A stretch of 57,845 nucleotides of DNA from an uncultured Clostridium sp. (GTDB lineage Bacteria > Bacillota > Clostridia > TANB77 > CAG-508). The position numbers and the translations under genes were made by a program. Each line of letters starts with the position of its first letter. The stretch's first letter is position 1. The stretch is from the NCBI GenBank assembly GCA_900555075.1, contig USJO01000002.1:1-57845 (forward strand). Direction: 5' to 3'. The notes under the pieces are model-generated. The model made no database searches, was not told the origin of the DNA, and saw only the letters and a list, made by a program, of their open reading frames with translations. Positions 8,004-17,837 of this stretch are shown piece by piece.

Positions 8004-9983
8004 ATGAGTTCAAAAATTCAAAAGGTCAAAGAGTATTACACAGAAAATGGACTGAAAGAAACAGTTAAAAAAGTATATAGGTATACTTCATTTAAGCTTA
8101 AAGTTAAAAATCCTAGCAAATCAAATACTGTATATAAACTATCTAAAACAGAAAAGCAGGTAATAACAACAAAAACAGAAAAGAAAGTATACATATTTAC
8201 TAATATTCCGTATTTTGATGTAGGAGGAGGACAAAGAGCAGCACAGCTTGCCAAAACCTTTAACAATATGGGATACCAAGTAGAATATTACTATGCATTT
8301 AATTCTAGTGAAACAGTAAAACACTCAATGTTATTACCAGTTACAGTACATAAGAAGATAGGTAAATTAAAACTAGGAGAATTTGAAAATAAAATAGATG
8401 AAAATAGCATTTTCATTTTTGAAGCACCAATGGATATGTTTTTACCATTTTTAAAAATAGCGGAAAAAAAGAAGAGTAAAATTATTTATGAAAACATAGA
8501 TAATTGGGAAACCTCTCTTGGTAATATGTTTTTTTCAGAAAAAGCTTTAAAAGAATTTTTGGAGAAATCAACAGTATTAGTTGGAACAGCAAAGCTTTTA
8601 GTAGAACAAATAAACAAATATTTAGAAAAATACAAAATTCTAAACAAACAGGTAATATACTTACCAAATGCAGTAGACTCAGACCTATTTGAACCACGAA
8701 AGGAATATGAAAAGCCACAAGATTTAATTAAAGGTTCTAAAACACTTATTTATTATGGCTCATTGTGGGGAAGCTGGTTTAATTGGGAAATTATAGAACA
8801 AGTAGCAACAAATTGTAAAGATACATCAATAAACTTAATAGGGGATTATGCAGGAATAATAGATATAGTAAAGAAAATGCCAAAAAATGTGCATTTCTTG
8901 GGATTAAAAAAACAAACAGAGCTTCCAAGTTATTTATACTATTCAGACTATGCTATATTGCCATTTAAAACAGATGAAATAGGGAAATATGTATCTCCTC
9001 TAAAAATATTTGAATATATAGCTATGAATAAACCTGTAATTTCAACGCCACTAGATGATATTCTAGAATACAAAAATGTAAATTGCTCAAATGATAGCAA
9101 AGACTGGATAAAGTGGATAAATGAAGGTATAGATTTTAACAAAGAAGAAAGAAATTACTTTATATCAGAAAATGATTGGTATTCAAGAGCTTCTAAAATA
9201 ATCCAAAATTTAGAAAAAAGTAAAAAATGTGATATAGAGTTCTATGATAATATCTCTATTATAATATTAAATTATAACAATAAAAATGTCATTGAAAATT
9301 GCCTAGACTCAATACTAAAATTCAATGATAGATATAATGTAGAAATAATAGTTGTAGACAATCAAAGCACAGATGGTTCATACGAGCTATTACAAGAAAA
9401 ATATAAAGAAAAGATTAAATTATATAGAAATTCAAAAAATGGATGTTCATCAGGTAGAAATTTAGGAGTAAAGAATGCAACTAAAGAATATATAATGTTC
9501 TTAGATAGCGACCAATGGATATTACATAAATACTGGCTAGAACCATATATTGAAATCTTAAATAAAGATAAAAAAGTAGGAGCTTTAGGTTGGGCAGCAG
9601 GCTGGTTTAATAAAGATGGATATTCTTACCATGTAGTAGACAGCTTCCCATATAAATATATGCCACCAATAGGATTGTATCGATGTGATATAGGTTATTT
9701 GGGTACAGGTGGTATGATTTTAAAAAAAGAATTATTTGATAAAATTGAAGGCTTTGATTTGCATTATGATCCAACATGTTATGAGGATACAGATTTATCC
9801 TTAAAGGTTAGAAATGAAGGCCTAGAAATTGCATATACAACATATTTAGGGGTAGGACATCTTCCACATCAAACCACAAAAAGTGGTAGCAAAGAACACG
9901 ACAAGTTAATTAAAAGTAAAGGAGATTATTTTGTTTCAAAATGGAAAAAAATAAATCCTAAGTTATTAAAATATATAAAATAG
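8004..9983 (+). CDS. Bifunctional glycosyltransferase: GT4-like N-terminus, GT2 C-terminus
   Basis: 659 residues from ATG 8004, which AGGAG (7992-7996) fits better than the TTG at 8001. Residues of about 55-395 resemble a GT-B retaining transferase: a nucleotide-sugar half with YYGSLWGSWFNWE, PKNVHFLGL and SPLKIFEYIAMNKPVI. From about 412 a GT-A (GT2) domain begins: SIIILNYNNKNVIENCLDSI, DNQSTDGSYE, the DxD-like FLDSDQ, and a late YEDTDLSLKVRNEGL. Two transfer activities on one chain suggest successive additions to the repeat unit. The sugars cannot be told. Gap to the ATPase gene is 10 bp. Confidence 0.88.
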   Translation: MSSKIQKVKEYYTENGLKETVKKVYRYTSFKLKVKNPSKSNTVYKLSKTEKQVITTKTEKKVYIFTNIPYFDVGGGQRAAQLAKTFNNMGYQVEYYYAFNSSETVKHSMLLPVTVHKKIGKLKLGEFENKIDENSIFIFEAPMDMFLPFLKIAEKKKSKIIYENIDNWETSLGNMFFSEKALKEFLEKSTVLVGTAKLLVEQINKYLEKYKILNKQVIYLPNAVDSDLFEPRKEYEKPQDLIKGSKTLIYYGSLWGSWFNWEIIEQVATNCKDTSINLIGDYAGIIDIVKKMPKNVHFLGLKKQTELPSYLYYSDYAILPFKTDEIGKYVSPLKIFEYIAMNKPVISTPLDDILEYKNVNCSNDSKDWIKWINEGIDFNKEERNYFISENDWYSRASKIIQNLEKSKKCDIEFYDNISIIILNYNNKNVIENCLDSILKFNDRYNVEIIVVDNQSTDGSYELLQEKYKEKIKLYRNSKNGCSSGRNLGVKNATKEYIMFLDSDQWILHKYWLEPYIEILNKDKKVGALGWAAGWFNKDGYSYHVVDSFPYKYMPPIGLYRCDIGYLGTGGMILKKELFDKIEGFDLHYDPTCYEDTDLSLKVRNEGLEIAYTTYLGVGHLPHQTTKSGSKEHDKLIKSKGDYFVSKWKKINPKLLKYIK

Positions 9984-9997
9984 AAAGAGGGAAAAAT

Positions 9998-10996
9998 ATG
10001 TTTAAAGACAAAGTATTATTAATTACAGGTGGAACAGGTTCATTTGGAAATGCTGTTCTAAAAAGATTTTTAGATTCAGATTTAAAGGAAATAAGAATTT
10101 TTTCAAGAGACGAGAAAAAACAAGATGACATGAGAAAGAAATACAACAATGACAAATTAAAATTTTACATAGGAGATGTAAGAGATGCACATAGTGTACA
10201 AGAAGCAATGAAAGGAGTAGACTATGTATTCCACGCAGCAGCATTAAAACAAGTACCATCTTGCGAATTCTTCCCATTACAAGCAGTTCAAACAAATATA
10301 ATAGGAACAGGAAATGTTCTAGATGCTGCAATAGAAAATAAAGTTAAAAAAGTTATAGTATTAAGCACAGATAAAGCAGCATATCCAATAAATGCAATGG
10401 GAATGAGCAAAGCTTTAATGGAAAAAGTTGCAGTTGCAAAAGGAAGAAATGTTGGAGAAAATGGAACTATAATATGTAGAACAAGATATGGAAACGTAAT
10501 GGGTTCAAGAGGTTCTGTAATCCCATTATTTAGAAAACAAATTAAAGAAGGTAATCCATTAACAATTACAAATCCTGAAATGACAAGATTTATGATGACA
10601 TTAAATGACGCTGTAGACCTAGTTATATATGCATTTGAACATGGAAAACAGGGAGACTTATTTGTACAAAAAGCACCAGCAGCAACAATAGAAACATTAG
10701 CACAAGCAGTTTGCAAAATGGAAAATGTAGAAGAAAACATTAAACATATAGGTACAAGACATGGAGAAAAATTATATGAAGTTCTAGTTACAAAAGAAGA
10801 AATGTTAAATGCAGAAGATTTAGGAGATTATTTTAGAGTTCCAGCAGATAATAGAGACTTAAATTACAATAAATACGAAATACATGGAAATGAGAAAATA
10901 AATGAAATGCAAGAATACACATCACATAATACACAAAGATTAGATGTAGACGGAATGATAAAATTATTAATTAAAATGGGGGAAATTGAAGAATGA
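9998..10996 (+). CDS. UDP-GlcNAc 4,6-dehydratase (5-inverting), CapE/WbjB/WbvB family
   Basis: Extended SDR enzyme that turns UDP-GlcNAc into the 6-deoxy-4-keto-L-arabino sugar, the first step toward UDP-L-FucNAc or UDP-L-QuiNAc/RhaNAc. 332 residues. NAD(P) motif GGTGSFG (11-17), STDKAAYP (123-130), and the family MxxxK variant M134-G-M-S-K138 in place of the usual YxxxK. DVRDAHSV and the C-terminal TRHGEKLYE and RVPADNRDLNY are CapE-like. The stop overlaps the next start by 4 bp, and the next two genes encode the expected following steps. Confidence 0.93.
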   Translation: MFKDKVLLITGGTGSFGNAVLKRFLDSDLKEIRIFSRDEKKQDDMRKKYNNDKLKFYIGDVRDAHSVQEAMKGVDYVFHAAALKQVPSCEFFPLQAVQTNIIGTGNVLDAAIENKVKKVIVLSTDKAAYPINAMGMSKALMEKVAVAKGRNVGENGTIICRTRYGNVMGSRGSVIPLFRKQIKEGNPLTITNPEMTRFMMTLNDAVDLVIYAFEHGKQGDLFVQKAPAATIETLAQAVCKMENVEENIKHIGTRHGEKLYEVLVTKEEMLNAEDLGDYFRVPADNRDLNYNKYEIHGNEKINEMQEYTSHNTQRLDVDGMIKLLIKMGEIEE

Positions 10997-11850
10997 AAAT
11001 TTTAGTTCTAGGCGGAGAAGGAATGCTAGGACACGTAGTTAGAAGATACTTTGAAAAACAAAGTAATGAAGTATATTTCACAAGCAGAAACAAAGAAAGT
11101 GAAAATTATTTTGACGTAGCAGAAGACATAAAGAATATAGACAAAATAGTAGATAGAATAAAACCACAAGTTGTTATAAACTGTATAGGTTTATTAAACA
11201 AAGTTGCAGAAGCAAACAAATCTTTAGCAGTATTGGTAAATAGCTATTTACCACATTATATAGATGAGCTATCAGAAAAAGCAAATTTCAAATTTATTCA
11301 CGTAAGCACAGATTGCGTTTTTGATGGTAAAAAAGGTAGGTATACAGTAGATAGTTTTAAAGATGCATATAGCTTTTATGGCCAATCAAAAGCACTAGGC
11401 GAAGTAAATAATAATAGAACTGTGACACTTAGAACTTCAATAGTTGGACCAGATGAAAATCCAAGAGGAATAGGGCTATTCCAATGGTTTATGAACCAAG
11501 AAGGAGAGACAAAAGGTTATTCAAAAGCAATATGGACAGGAATAACAACAATACAATTTGCAAAATGTATGGAGGAAGCAATTAACAACAACTTATCAGG
11601 TCTGTACCATGCAGTAAATGGAGAAAAAATTGCAAAAGCAGATTTACTAAGACTATTTGCAAAATACTTTAAACCATCAACAAAGGTTGTAGATGATGAT
11701 AGTTATGTCTCAGATAAAAGCCTTGCGCTAAAGAAAAATGATTATAGATTTCGTATCCCAAGTTACGAAGAAATGGTGAAAGAAATGAAAGACTGGGTAT
11801 TAGAAAATGAAGACTTATATCCAAATTTAATAAAAAAAATGGAGGAATAA
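10993..11850 (+). CDS. RmlD-like NAD(P)H-dependent nucleotide-sugar 4-reductase (WbvR-like)
   Basis: SDR reductase, 285 residues: GGEGMLG (7-13), STDCVFDG (105-112) and catalytic Y129-G-Q-S-K133. It lies between a CapE/WbvB-type dehydratase and a C2-epimerase, so its likely substrate is the 4-keto intermediate. It has the RmlD fold length and lacks the C-terminal cupin domain of CapF/WbjC, which makes UDP-L-FucNAc. By family knowledge the set therefore points to UDP-L-RhaNAc, then UDP-L-QuiNAc. dTDP-L-rhamnose synthesis is less likely because no RmlA/B/C genes are near. Confidence 0.85.
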   Translation: MKILVLGGEGMLGHVVRRYFEKQSNEVYFTSRNKESENYFDVAEDIKNIDKIVDRIKPQVVINCIGLLNKVAEANKSLAVLVNSYLPHYIDELSEKANFKFIHVSTDCVFDGKKGRYTVDSFKDAYSFYGQSKALGEVNNNRTVTLRTSIVGPDENPRGIGLFQWFMNQEGETKGYSKAIWTGITTIQFAKCMEEAINNNLSGLYHAVNGEKIAKADLLRLFAKYFKPSTKVVDDDSYVSDKSLALKKNDYRFRIPSYEEMVKEMKDWVLENEDLYPNLIKKMEE

Positions 11851-11851
11851 A

Positions 11852-12961
11852 ATGAAAGTAATGACAATAGTAGGCACAAGACCAGAAATAATAAAACTTG
11901 CTTGCGTAATTGAAGAACTAGATAAATACACAGACCATATTTTAGTACATACAGGGCAAAATTATGATTATGAATTAAATGAAATATTTTTTGATGGAAT
12001 GAATATAAGAAAACCAGATATATATATGAATGCAGCAGGAGAAACACCAGCAGAGACAATAGGAAATACAATAGCAATTTCAGATAAATTAATAAAAGAA
12101 CATAAGCCTGATGCTATACTTCTATATGGAGATACAAACTCATGCTTGGCTGTTATCTCAGCAAAAAGAAACAAAGTACCAGTATTCCACATGGAAGCTG
12201 GAAATAGATGCTTTGACCAAAGAGTTCCAGAAGAAATAAATAGAAAAATAATAGACCACTCAAGTGATATTAATATGACAATAACAGAACATGCAAGAAG
12301 ATACTTAATACAAGAAGGTATAAGACCAGAAACAATAATAAAAATTGGTTCAAGTATGAAAGAAGTATTAAGAAAAAATGCTAAAACAATAGAAGAGAGT
12401 AAGGTATTAGAAACACTTGGAATAGAAAAAGGAAAATATTTTGTACTAAGTACACATAGAGAAGAAAATGTAGATAATCCAAAGAATTTTGAAAATCTAC
12501 TAAACTCAATAAATAAAATAGCAAATACATACAAAATGCCAATAATATTCTCAGCACATCCAAGAACAAGAAAAAAAATAGAGAGTTTAAACTTTAAATT
12601 TAACGAACTTGTTAAATATATGAAACCATTAGGATTTGCAGACTATAATAAATTACAACAAAACGCATTTTGCGTAATATCAGATAGTGGAACAATAACA
12701 GAGGAATCTTCAATACTAGGATTCCCAGCAATAACAGTAAGACAAGCACACGAAAGACCAGAAGGAATGGATGAAGGAACACTAATAATGAGTGGACTAG
12801 AAAGCAAAGATATAATAACAGCAATAAATGTAGTAACAAGTCAAAAAGAAAAAATGCATATAGTAAACGACTACGATGCAGACCACGTAGCAGCAAAAGT
12901 GGTAAGAATAATATTAAGCTACACAGATTATATAAATAGAACAGTGTGGAAAAAATATTAA
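11852..12961 (+). CDS. UDP-6-deoxy-HexNAc C2-epimerase (CapG/WbjD/WbvD family)
   Basis: Non-hydrolysing UDP-GlcNAc 2-epimerase family member, 369 residues: GTRPE (8-12), LYGDTNSCLA, HMEAGNRCFDQRVPEE and SDSGTITEESSILGFP. MEAGNRCFDQRVPEEINR is the wording of the CapG/WbjD branch rather than of WecB/MnaA (compare HVEAGLRTWNKYSPYPEE in the gene at 23.3 kb). It starts 1 bp after the reductase stop. Expected role: last step of the three-gene pathway, flipping C2 of the 6-deoxy-L sugar. Confidence 0.9.
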   Translation: MKVMTIVGTRPEIIKLACVIEELDKYTDHILVHTGQNYDYELNEIFFDGMNIRKPDIYMNAAGETPAETIGNTIAISDKLIKEHKPDAILLYGDTNSCLAVISAKRNKVPVFHMEAGNRCFDQRVPEEINRKIIDHSSDINMTITEHARRYLIQEGIRPETIIKIGSSMKEVLRKNAKTIEESKVLETLGIEKGKYFVLSTHREENVDNPKNFENLLNSINKIANTYKMPIIFSAHPRTRKKIESLNFKFNELVKYMKPLGFADYNKLQQNAFCVISDSGTITEESSILGFPAITVRQAHERPEGMDEGTLIMSGLESKDIITAINVVTSQKEKMHIVNDYDADHVAAKVVRIILSYTDYINRTVWKKY

Positions 12962-13008
12962 TAAAATTATTTAAATTTGATTATAGTAATAATATGAGGA
13001 GTAATAAT

Positions 13009-15246
13009 ATGAATACGGAATTTAAACCAAAGGTATCAATCATAATACCAGTATACAATGGAGAAAACTATTTAAGAGAATCTATAGATAGTGCATTAAG
13101 ACAAACTTATGATAATTTAGAAATAATTGTAGTAGATGATGGTTCAAAAGACAAGACAGCGGAAATTGCAAAATCATATGGTAATAAAATTAGATTCTTT
13201 CGTAAGGAAAATGGTGGAACATCAACAGCTCTTAATGTAGGAATATCACATATGACAGGAGAATATTTCTCATGGCTTTCTCATGATGATATGTATTATC
13301 CTGACAAAATAAAAAGACAAATTGAAGAATTATCTAAATTGAACAATAAAAACACAATAATGATGACTGATTTAGATGGAATTAATGAAAACTATGAAAA
13401 GATTTATCAAACAAATTATATTCAACATATTAAAGCTTATCCAAATCGAGAAAGATCATATATTCATCCAATTATCTATAATCAAACACATGGATGTACT
13501 TTATTAATACCAAAAAAATGTTTCGAAGAGGTAGGACTTTTTGATGAAAAGGAATTGGTTGCACAGGATTTTGAATTCTTTTATAGAGCTTTTTTAAAAT
13601 TCCCACATAAACTTATTCCAGAAGTTTTAGTTACAGCAAGGGATTCATCTAACAGGCAGGGAAGAAGAAGTCATAATAAGGGAGACGAGGAGTATAGCAG
13701 ACTATTTATTAAAATAATTGAAAATCTAACAGAAGAAGATATGAATTTATTAGCGCCAAGTAGAGCTGATTTCTATGCAGATATGAAAGAATTCTTTGAT
13801 TGTGCTGGATATACAATAGCATATAAATATATAACTGAAAAGATGTTTTCAAATTTACAAATATCATCATATGATTTAATTGGCAATAAATTTAATGGAC
13901 ATAATTTACACAAAATGTTAAGAGATAAAGGTGTAGATTCTAAACAAGTAGTTTGGTATAAACAATCTGAAGATATAAATACATTCTACTATGATTTTTC
14001 AAGAAAAACAGCCACAAAAGATTTAATCAGCCAAAAAATGTTTCTGGATTCAGATATTATACACTTACACATGGTACACAATATAATTGATTTAAATTAT
14101 TTACCAATAATGACAAGTTTAAAACCTACAGTAATAACATTACACGATCCATTCTTTTTGGGTGGACATTGTGTACATCATTTTGATTGTAATAGTTGGA
14201 AAACACATTGTGCAGATTGTAGATATTTAAATAAAATGTTTGCAATTGACAATGATTATACCGCATTGAATTTTGAATTAAAGAAGAATGCCATTCAAAA
14301 TTCAAATATTTCAGCAATTGTAGCTTCAAAGTGGATGGAAAATAAAGTAAAACAATCTCCAATATGGGAAAATAAAAAAATATATTATTTACCATTTGGA
14401 ACAGACCAAAATATTTTCAAACCAGCAATAAAGAATGATATTCGAAAAGAATTAAATATTAATGAAAACAACTTTGTTATAATGTTTAGAGAAGATAGCG
14501 TGAGTTATAAAGGACTAGATATAATAAAAAAAGCATTATCTAAGATAAAAAGCAGAAAAAACATTACAATAATAGCTGTTGGAGAAGAAGGATTATTAGA
14601 AGACTTTGCTGATAAATTTAATATTATTGAATATGGTTGGGTAACAGATGATAAAAAAGTAGCAAAATTATATCAAGCATGTGATATATTCCTAATGCCA
14701 TCTAGACAAGAAACATTCGGTGCAATGGCAATTGAAGCTATGAGTTGTGGCAAAACAGTATTATCAATAACAGGAGAAGGAACAGCATTACCAGAAGTAA
14801 TTAATTCGCCAGAATGTGGACTAGCAGTAGATGAGAAAAATTTTACACAAAAATTAGAATATTTCATAGATAATACAAATGAATTAAAAATTAGAGGTGA
14901 AAAGTCAGTTAAATATGCAAAACAAAATTATAATAAAGAAAATTATTTAAATGGAATGATTAATATTTACAAAGACATAATAAAAAATCACCATGTAGAA
15001 TACAATAAAAAAATTGTTTTAGAGCAATTAAAAAAATACAGTTGTAATAATTTTATATTAGAAAAAAATCCAGAAGAAATACAAAAGGAAACAATGTTAG
15101 GAATACCAGAAAAAATAAATGTAGATGAATATACACTAGTAAAAAAATCTAATATTTTTGTAAAAATATATAGAAAAATTATACCTGTTAAAATTAGACG
15201 AAAATTTAAGGTTGCAATAATTGCTTTTAGAGAAGAACGTATTTAA
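13009..15246 (+). CDS. Bifunctional glycosyltransferase: GT2 N-terminus, GT4 C-terminus
   Basis: 745 residues from the ATG at 13009, behind AGGAG; an ATG at 12946 overlaps the epimerase end and has no binding site. Residues 1-220: GT2 domain with VSIIIPVYNGENYLRESIDS, VVDDGSKD and SHDD. From about 275: GT4 domain opening YDLIGNKFNGHNLHKMLRD, then HDPFFLGGHCVHHFDC with WKTHCADCRYLN, and the C-terminal MPSRQETFGAMAIEAMSCG with EX7E-type glutamates. The two halves resemble the N-terminal half of the 17834 gene and the whole 19756 gene, so the locus holds a fused and a split version of one enzyme pair. Confidence 0.88.
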   Translation: MNTEFKPKVSIIIPVYNGENYLRESIDSALRQTYDNLEIIVVDDGSKDKTAEIAKSYGNKIRFFRKENGGTSTALNVGISHMTGEYFSWLSHDDMYYPDKIKRQIEELSKLNNKNTIMMTDLDGINENYEKIYQTNYIQHIKAYPNRERSYIHPIIYNQTHGCTLLIPKKCFEEVGLFDEKELVAQDFEFFYRAFLKFPHKLIPEVLVTARDSSNRQGRRSHNKGDEEYSRLFIKIIENLTEEDMNLLAPSRADFYADMKEFFDCAGYTIAYKYITEKMFSNLQISSYDLIGNKFNGHNLHKMLRDKGVDSKQVVWYKQSEDINTFYYDFSRKTATKDLISQKMFLDSDIIHLHMVHNIIDLNYLPIMTSLKPTVITLHDPFFLGGHCVHHFDCNSWKTHCADCRYLNKMFAIDNDYTALNFELKKNAIQNSNISAIVASKWMENKVKQSPIWENKKIYYLPFGTDQNIFKPAIKNDIRKELNINENNFVIMFREDSVSYKGLDIIKKALSKIKSRKNITIIAVGEEGLLEDFADKFNIIEYGWVTDDKKVAKLYQACDIFLMPSRQETFGAMAIEAMSCGKTVLSITGEGTALPEVINSPECGLAVDEKNFTQKLEYFIDNTNELKIRGEKSVKYAKQNYNKENYLNGMINIYKDIIKNHHVEYNKKIVLEQLKKYSCNNFILEKNPEEIQKETMLGIPEKINVDEYTLVKKSNIFVKIYRKIIPVKIRRKFKVAIIAFREERI

Positions 15247-15275
15247 AATAATACATTGTAAACAGGAGGAATAAT

Positions 15276-17837
15276 ATGCGTATTACTGATGAACGATTGT
15301 GTATAGGATGTACAGCTTGCATGAATGTTTGTCCTACAAATGCTATAGAATTTAAAGAAAATAAAAACGGTTTTTTAATACCAGTAATAAACCAAAAAAC
15401 ATGTAATAAATGTGGACAATGTAAAAAAGTATGTCCTACACTCAACATAAATAAAACCCAAACAGTTAAAAATGTGTACGAGGGCTGGATATTAAATGAA
15501 AAAAAAAGAATGTCAAGTTCATCTGGTGGAATTTTTTCTGCAATTGCAGAAAATGTCCTAGAGCATGGGGGCTTTGTTTGTGGAGCATATATGAATTCAA
15601 AACATGAAGTGGAGCATATAATTATTTCAGAAGAAAAAGAACTATGTAAATTAAGTGGTTCAAAATACGTTCAAAGCAATTTGGGAAAAATATTTAAAGA
15701 GGTAAAAATAATATTAGAAAAAGGAAAAACCGTACTTTTCTCAGGAACACCATGTCAAATAGCCGGATTAAAAAGCTTTTTAAAAAAGAAATATGAAAAT
15801 TTAATAACTGTAGATATTATATGCCATGGTGTACCAAGTCCAAAAGTCTTTAAAGATTATATAGAACAAATTGAAAAGGAAAAAGGTAAACATGTAACGA
15901 CTATATATTTCAAAGATAAATCAGAAGGGTGGAAAAATCCACAATTTGTTATAAAAAGTAATGACGAAATTATTAAAAAGTGTACAATTTTTGATGATAT
16001 ATATGGGAGAAGTTTTTTAACAAATATGATTTTAAGAGAATCTTGTTATGATTGTAAATATTCCACATTAAATAGCCAAAGTGATATTACACTAGGCGAT
16101 TTTTGGGGAGAAGAAAAATATAACAAAAATATAGATTCTTTTAAAGGTATATCTATAATAATTGTTCATACAGAAAAAGGAAATGAAATAATAAATATAT
16201 TGAAAAAAGATAGGATTAAGCTATATGATAATGTACCATTAGAATTAGCAATAAATAATAATTATCCAATTGCATTACCATCTTTAAAACATACAAATAG
16301 TGATGAATTTTTTTCTGAATATTCAAAAGGAACCAATGATATTAAAAATCTTTTATTAAAATATGTTGACAATAAAAAAGAAGAACAATATAAAGAAAAA
16401 AGTGTTGGAATTTTAAATTTTCATTATGAAAATTATAATTATGGAGCAAATTTAGTAGCATATTCTTTAATGAAAACAATTGAAAAATTAGGTTTTAATG
16501 CAAAAATTATAAATTATGACCCATTTGAAGATTTAAAACCCATGGAAAAAATACAAATCAATAAAATTAAAATATTTAAGGAATATTTTTTCAAACAAAC
16601 ACCAAAAATTTCAAATGGCTCAGAGCTTTATAAGTTAAATAATTATTTTGATACATTCATTGTAGGTAGTGATCAAGTTTGGAGAAAAACGATAACAGCA
16701 GCGAATTTATATCATTACTTTTTGGATTTTGTAAATCCTTCAAAAAAAATATTATCCTATGGGGCAAGCTTTGGAACAGATAAATGGGAAGGAAACGAAG
16801 AAGAAACCATAGAAGTAAAAAAACTTATAAAGAGATTTGATGAAATATCCGTACGTGAAAATGATGGAGTAAATATATGTAAAGAAATCTTTGGAATAGA
16901 TGCATATCAGACATTAGATACAACATTATTGTTAACAGATAAAGAATATCAATCAATAATTGATTTTGAAAATCATGATGAAATAAAAGAAGATTATGCA
17001 GCATATTATTTTTTATTTGACAAAGACAGGAATAACGAAAATAGTCAAGAATTAAAAAATATATTACAAAGAGAAAATTTAAAAATAATTAATGTAAAAG
17101 GCAAAGATGATATAATACTTGGAAGGAAAATGTTTGTTTACAATTCAATATCTCAATGGTTAAACTATATTAAAAATTCTAAATTAGTAATTACTGATTC
17201 ATATCATGGTGTATTGTTTGCAATTATATATCGAAAACCTTTTATATGCATTACTAAAAATTGCACATCATTTAGTAGATTTAATTCACTTTTTAGCATT
17301 TTTAATATTAAAGATAGCTTTTTTAATGACTTTAGCGATATTAAAGACATGAAAAAAGTATATAATATTAATTACAATATTATTGAAAGTAAATTACAAG
17401 AAGAAAAAGAAAAATCAATTTCATTTTTAGAAAAAGCATTAAAAGAAAGTTTTACAGAGAAAAAATTTAGAAAAATGGAAGAAGAATGGATTAATCTAAA
17501 AGAGGTAAATAGTAGTAAAAATGAAAGAATTTCAAATTTAGAAATATACTATGTTGAACTTAATGAAAAATATATTGAGCAATGTAAGAAAGTAGAAAAC
17601 ATGCAATTTAAATATAATAATATAAATGATGAACTAAAAAGTATGCAAATAATGATTAACAAGATAAATGAAGAAAAGAATGAGATTAAGCAGGAATTAA
17701 TAGATACACAAGATTTATTAAAAAATAAAGAAGAAGAAATTAAAAAAATATTAAATTCAACAAGTTGGAAGCTAACAAAACCTATTAGAAAAATTAAAAA
17801 TTTAACCAATAAATTTAAAGATAAAGGAGAAATATGA
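15276..17837 (+). CDS. Fusion: 2x[4Fe-4S] ferredoxin / FrhB-FdhB domain / polysaccharide pyruvyltransferase
   Basis: 853 residues with three functional parts and a coiled tail. Residues 1-60 hold two 4Fe-4S cluster motifs (C9, C12, C15, C19 and C43, C46, C49, C53). About 75-370 is the coenzyme F420 hydrogenase/dehydrogenase beta-subunit domain (SSGGIFSAIAENVLEHGGF, FSGTPCQIAGL, CHGVPSPKVF, ESCYDCKYSTL). About 385-690 is a CsaB/WcaK-type pyruvyltransferase (NYGANLVAYSLMKTI, FIVGSDQVWR, ITDSYHGVLFAI). The end is a charged coiled coil finishing STSWKLTKPIRKIKN, a tail seen in surface-glycan transferases. Likely role: redox-linked modification or pyruvylation of the polymer. The electron acceptor is unknown. 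The stop overlaps the next start by 4 bp. Confidence 0.87.
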   Translation: MRITDERLCIGCTACMNVCPTNAIEFKENKNGFLIPVINQKTCNKCGQCKKVCPTLNINKTQTVKNVYEGWILNEKKRMSSSSGGIFSAIAENVLEHGGFVCGAYMNSKHEVEHIIISEEKELCKLSGSKYVQSNLGKIFKEVKIILEKGKTVLFSGTPCQIAGLKSFLKKKYENLITVDIICHGVPSPKVFKDYIEQIEKEKGKHVTTIYFKDKSEGWKNPQFVIKSNDEIIKKCTIFDDIYGRSFLTNMILRESCYDCKYSTLNSQSDITLGDFWGEEKYNKNIDSFKGISIIIVHTEKGNEIINILKKDRIKLYDNVPLELAINNNYPIALPSLKHTNSDEFFSEYSKGTNDIKNLLLKYVDNKKEEQYKEKSVGILNFHYENYNYGANLVAYSLMKTIEKLGFNAKIINYDPFEDLKPMEKIQINKIKIFKEYFFKQTPKISNGSELYKLNNYFDTFIVGSDQVWRKTITAANLYHYFLDFVNPSKKILSYGASFGTDKWEGNEEETIEVKKLIKRFDEISVRENDGVNICKEIFGIDAYQTLDTTLLLTDKEYQSIIDFENHDEIKEDYAAYYFLFDKDRNNENSQELKNILQRENLKIINVKGKDDIILGRKMFVYNSISQWLNYIKNSKLVITDSYHGVLFAIIYRKPFICITKNCTSFSRFNSLFSIFNIKDSFFNDFSDIKDMKKVYNINYNIIESKLQEEKEKSISFLEKALKESFTEKKFRKMEEEWINLKEVNSSKNERISNLEIYYVELNEKYIEQCKKVENMQFKYNNINDELKSMQIMINKINEEKNEIKQELIDTQDLLKNKEEEIKKILNSTSWKLTKPIRKIKNLTNKFKDKGEI

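Noticed and set aside
10288..10740. Long antisense frame inside the dehydratase gene, and many similar ones
   Set aside because: Shadow of the AT-rich coding strand; no binding site, no family features.
12946..13008. Longer start for the GT2-GT4 gene
   Set aside because: It overlaps the end of the epimerase gene and lacks a binding site, while 13009 has AGGAG.
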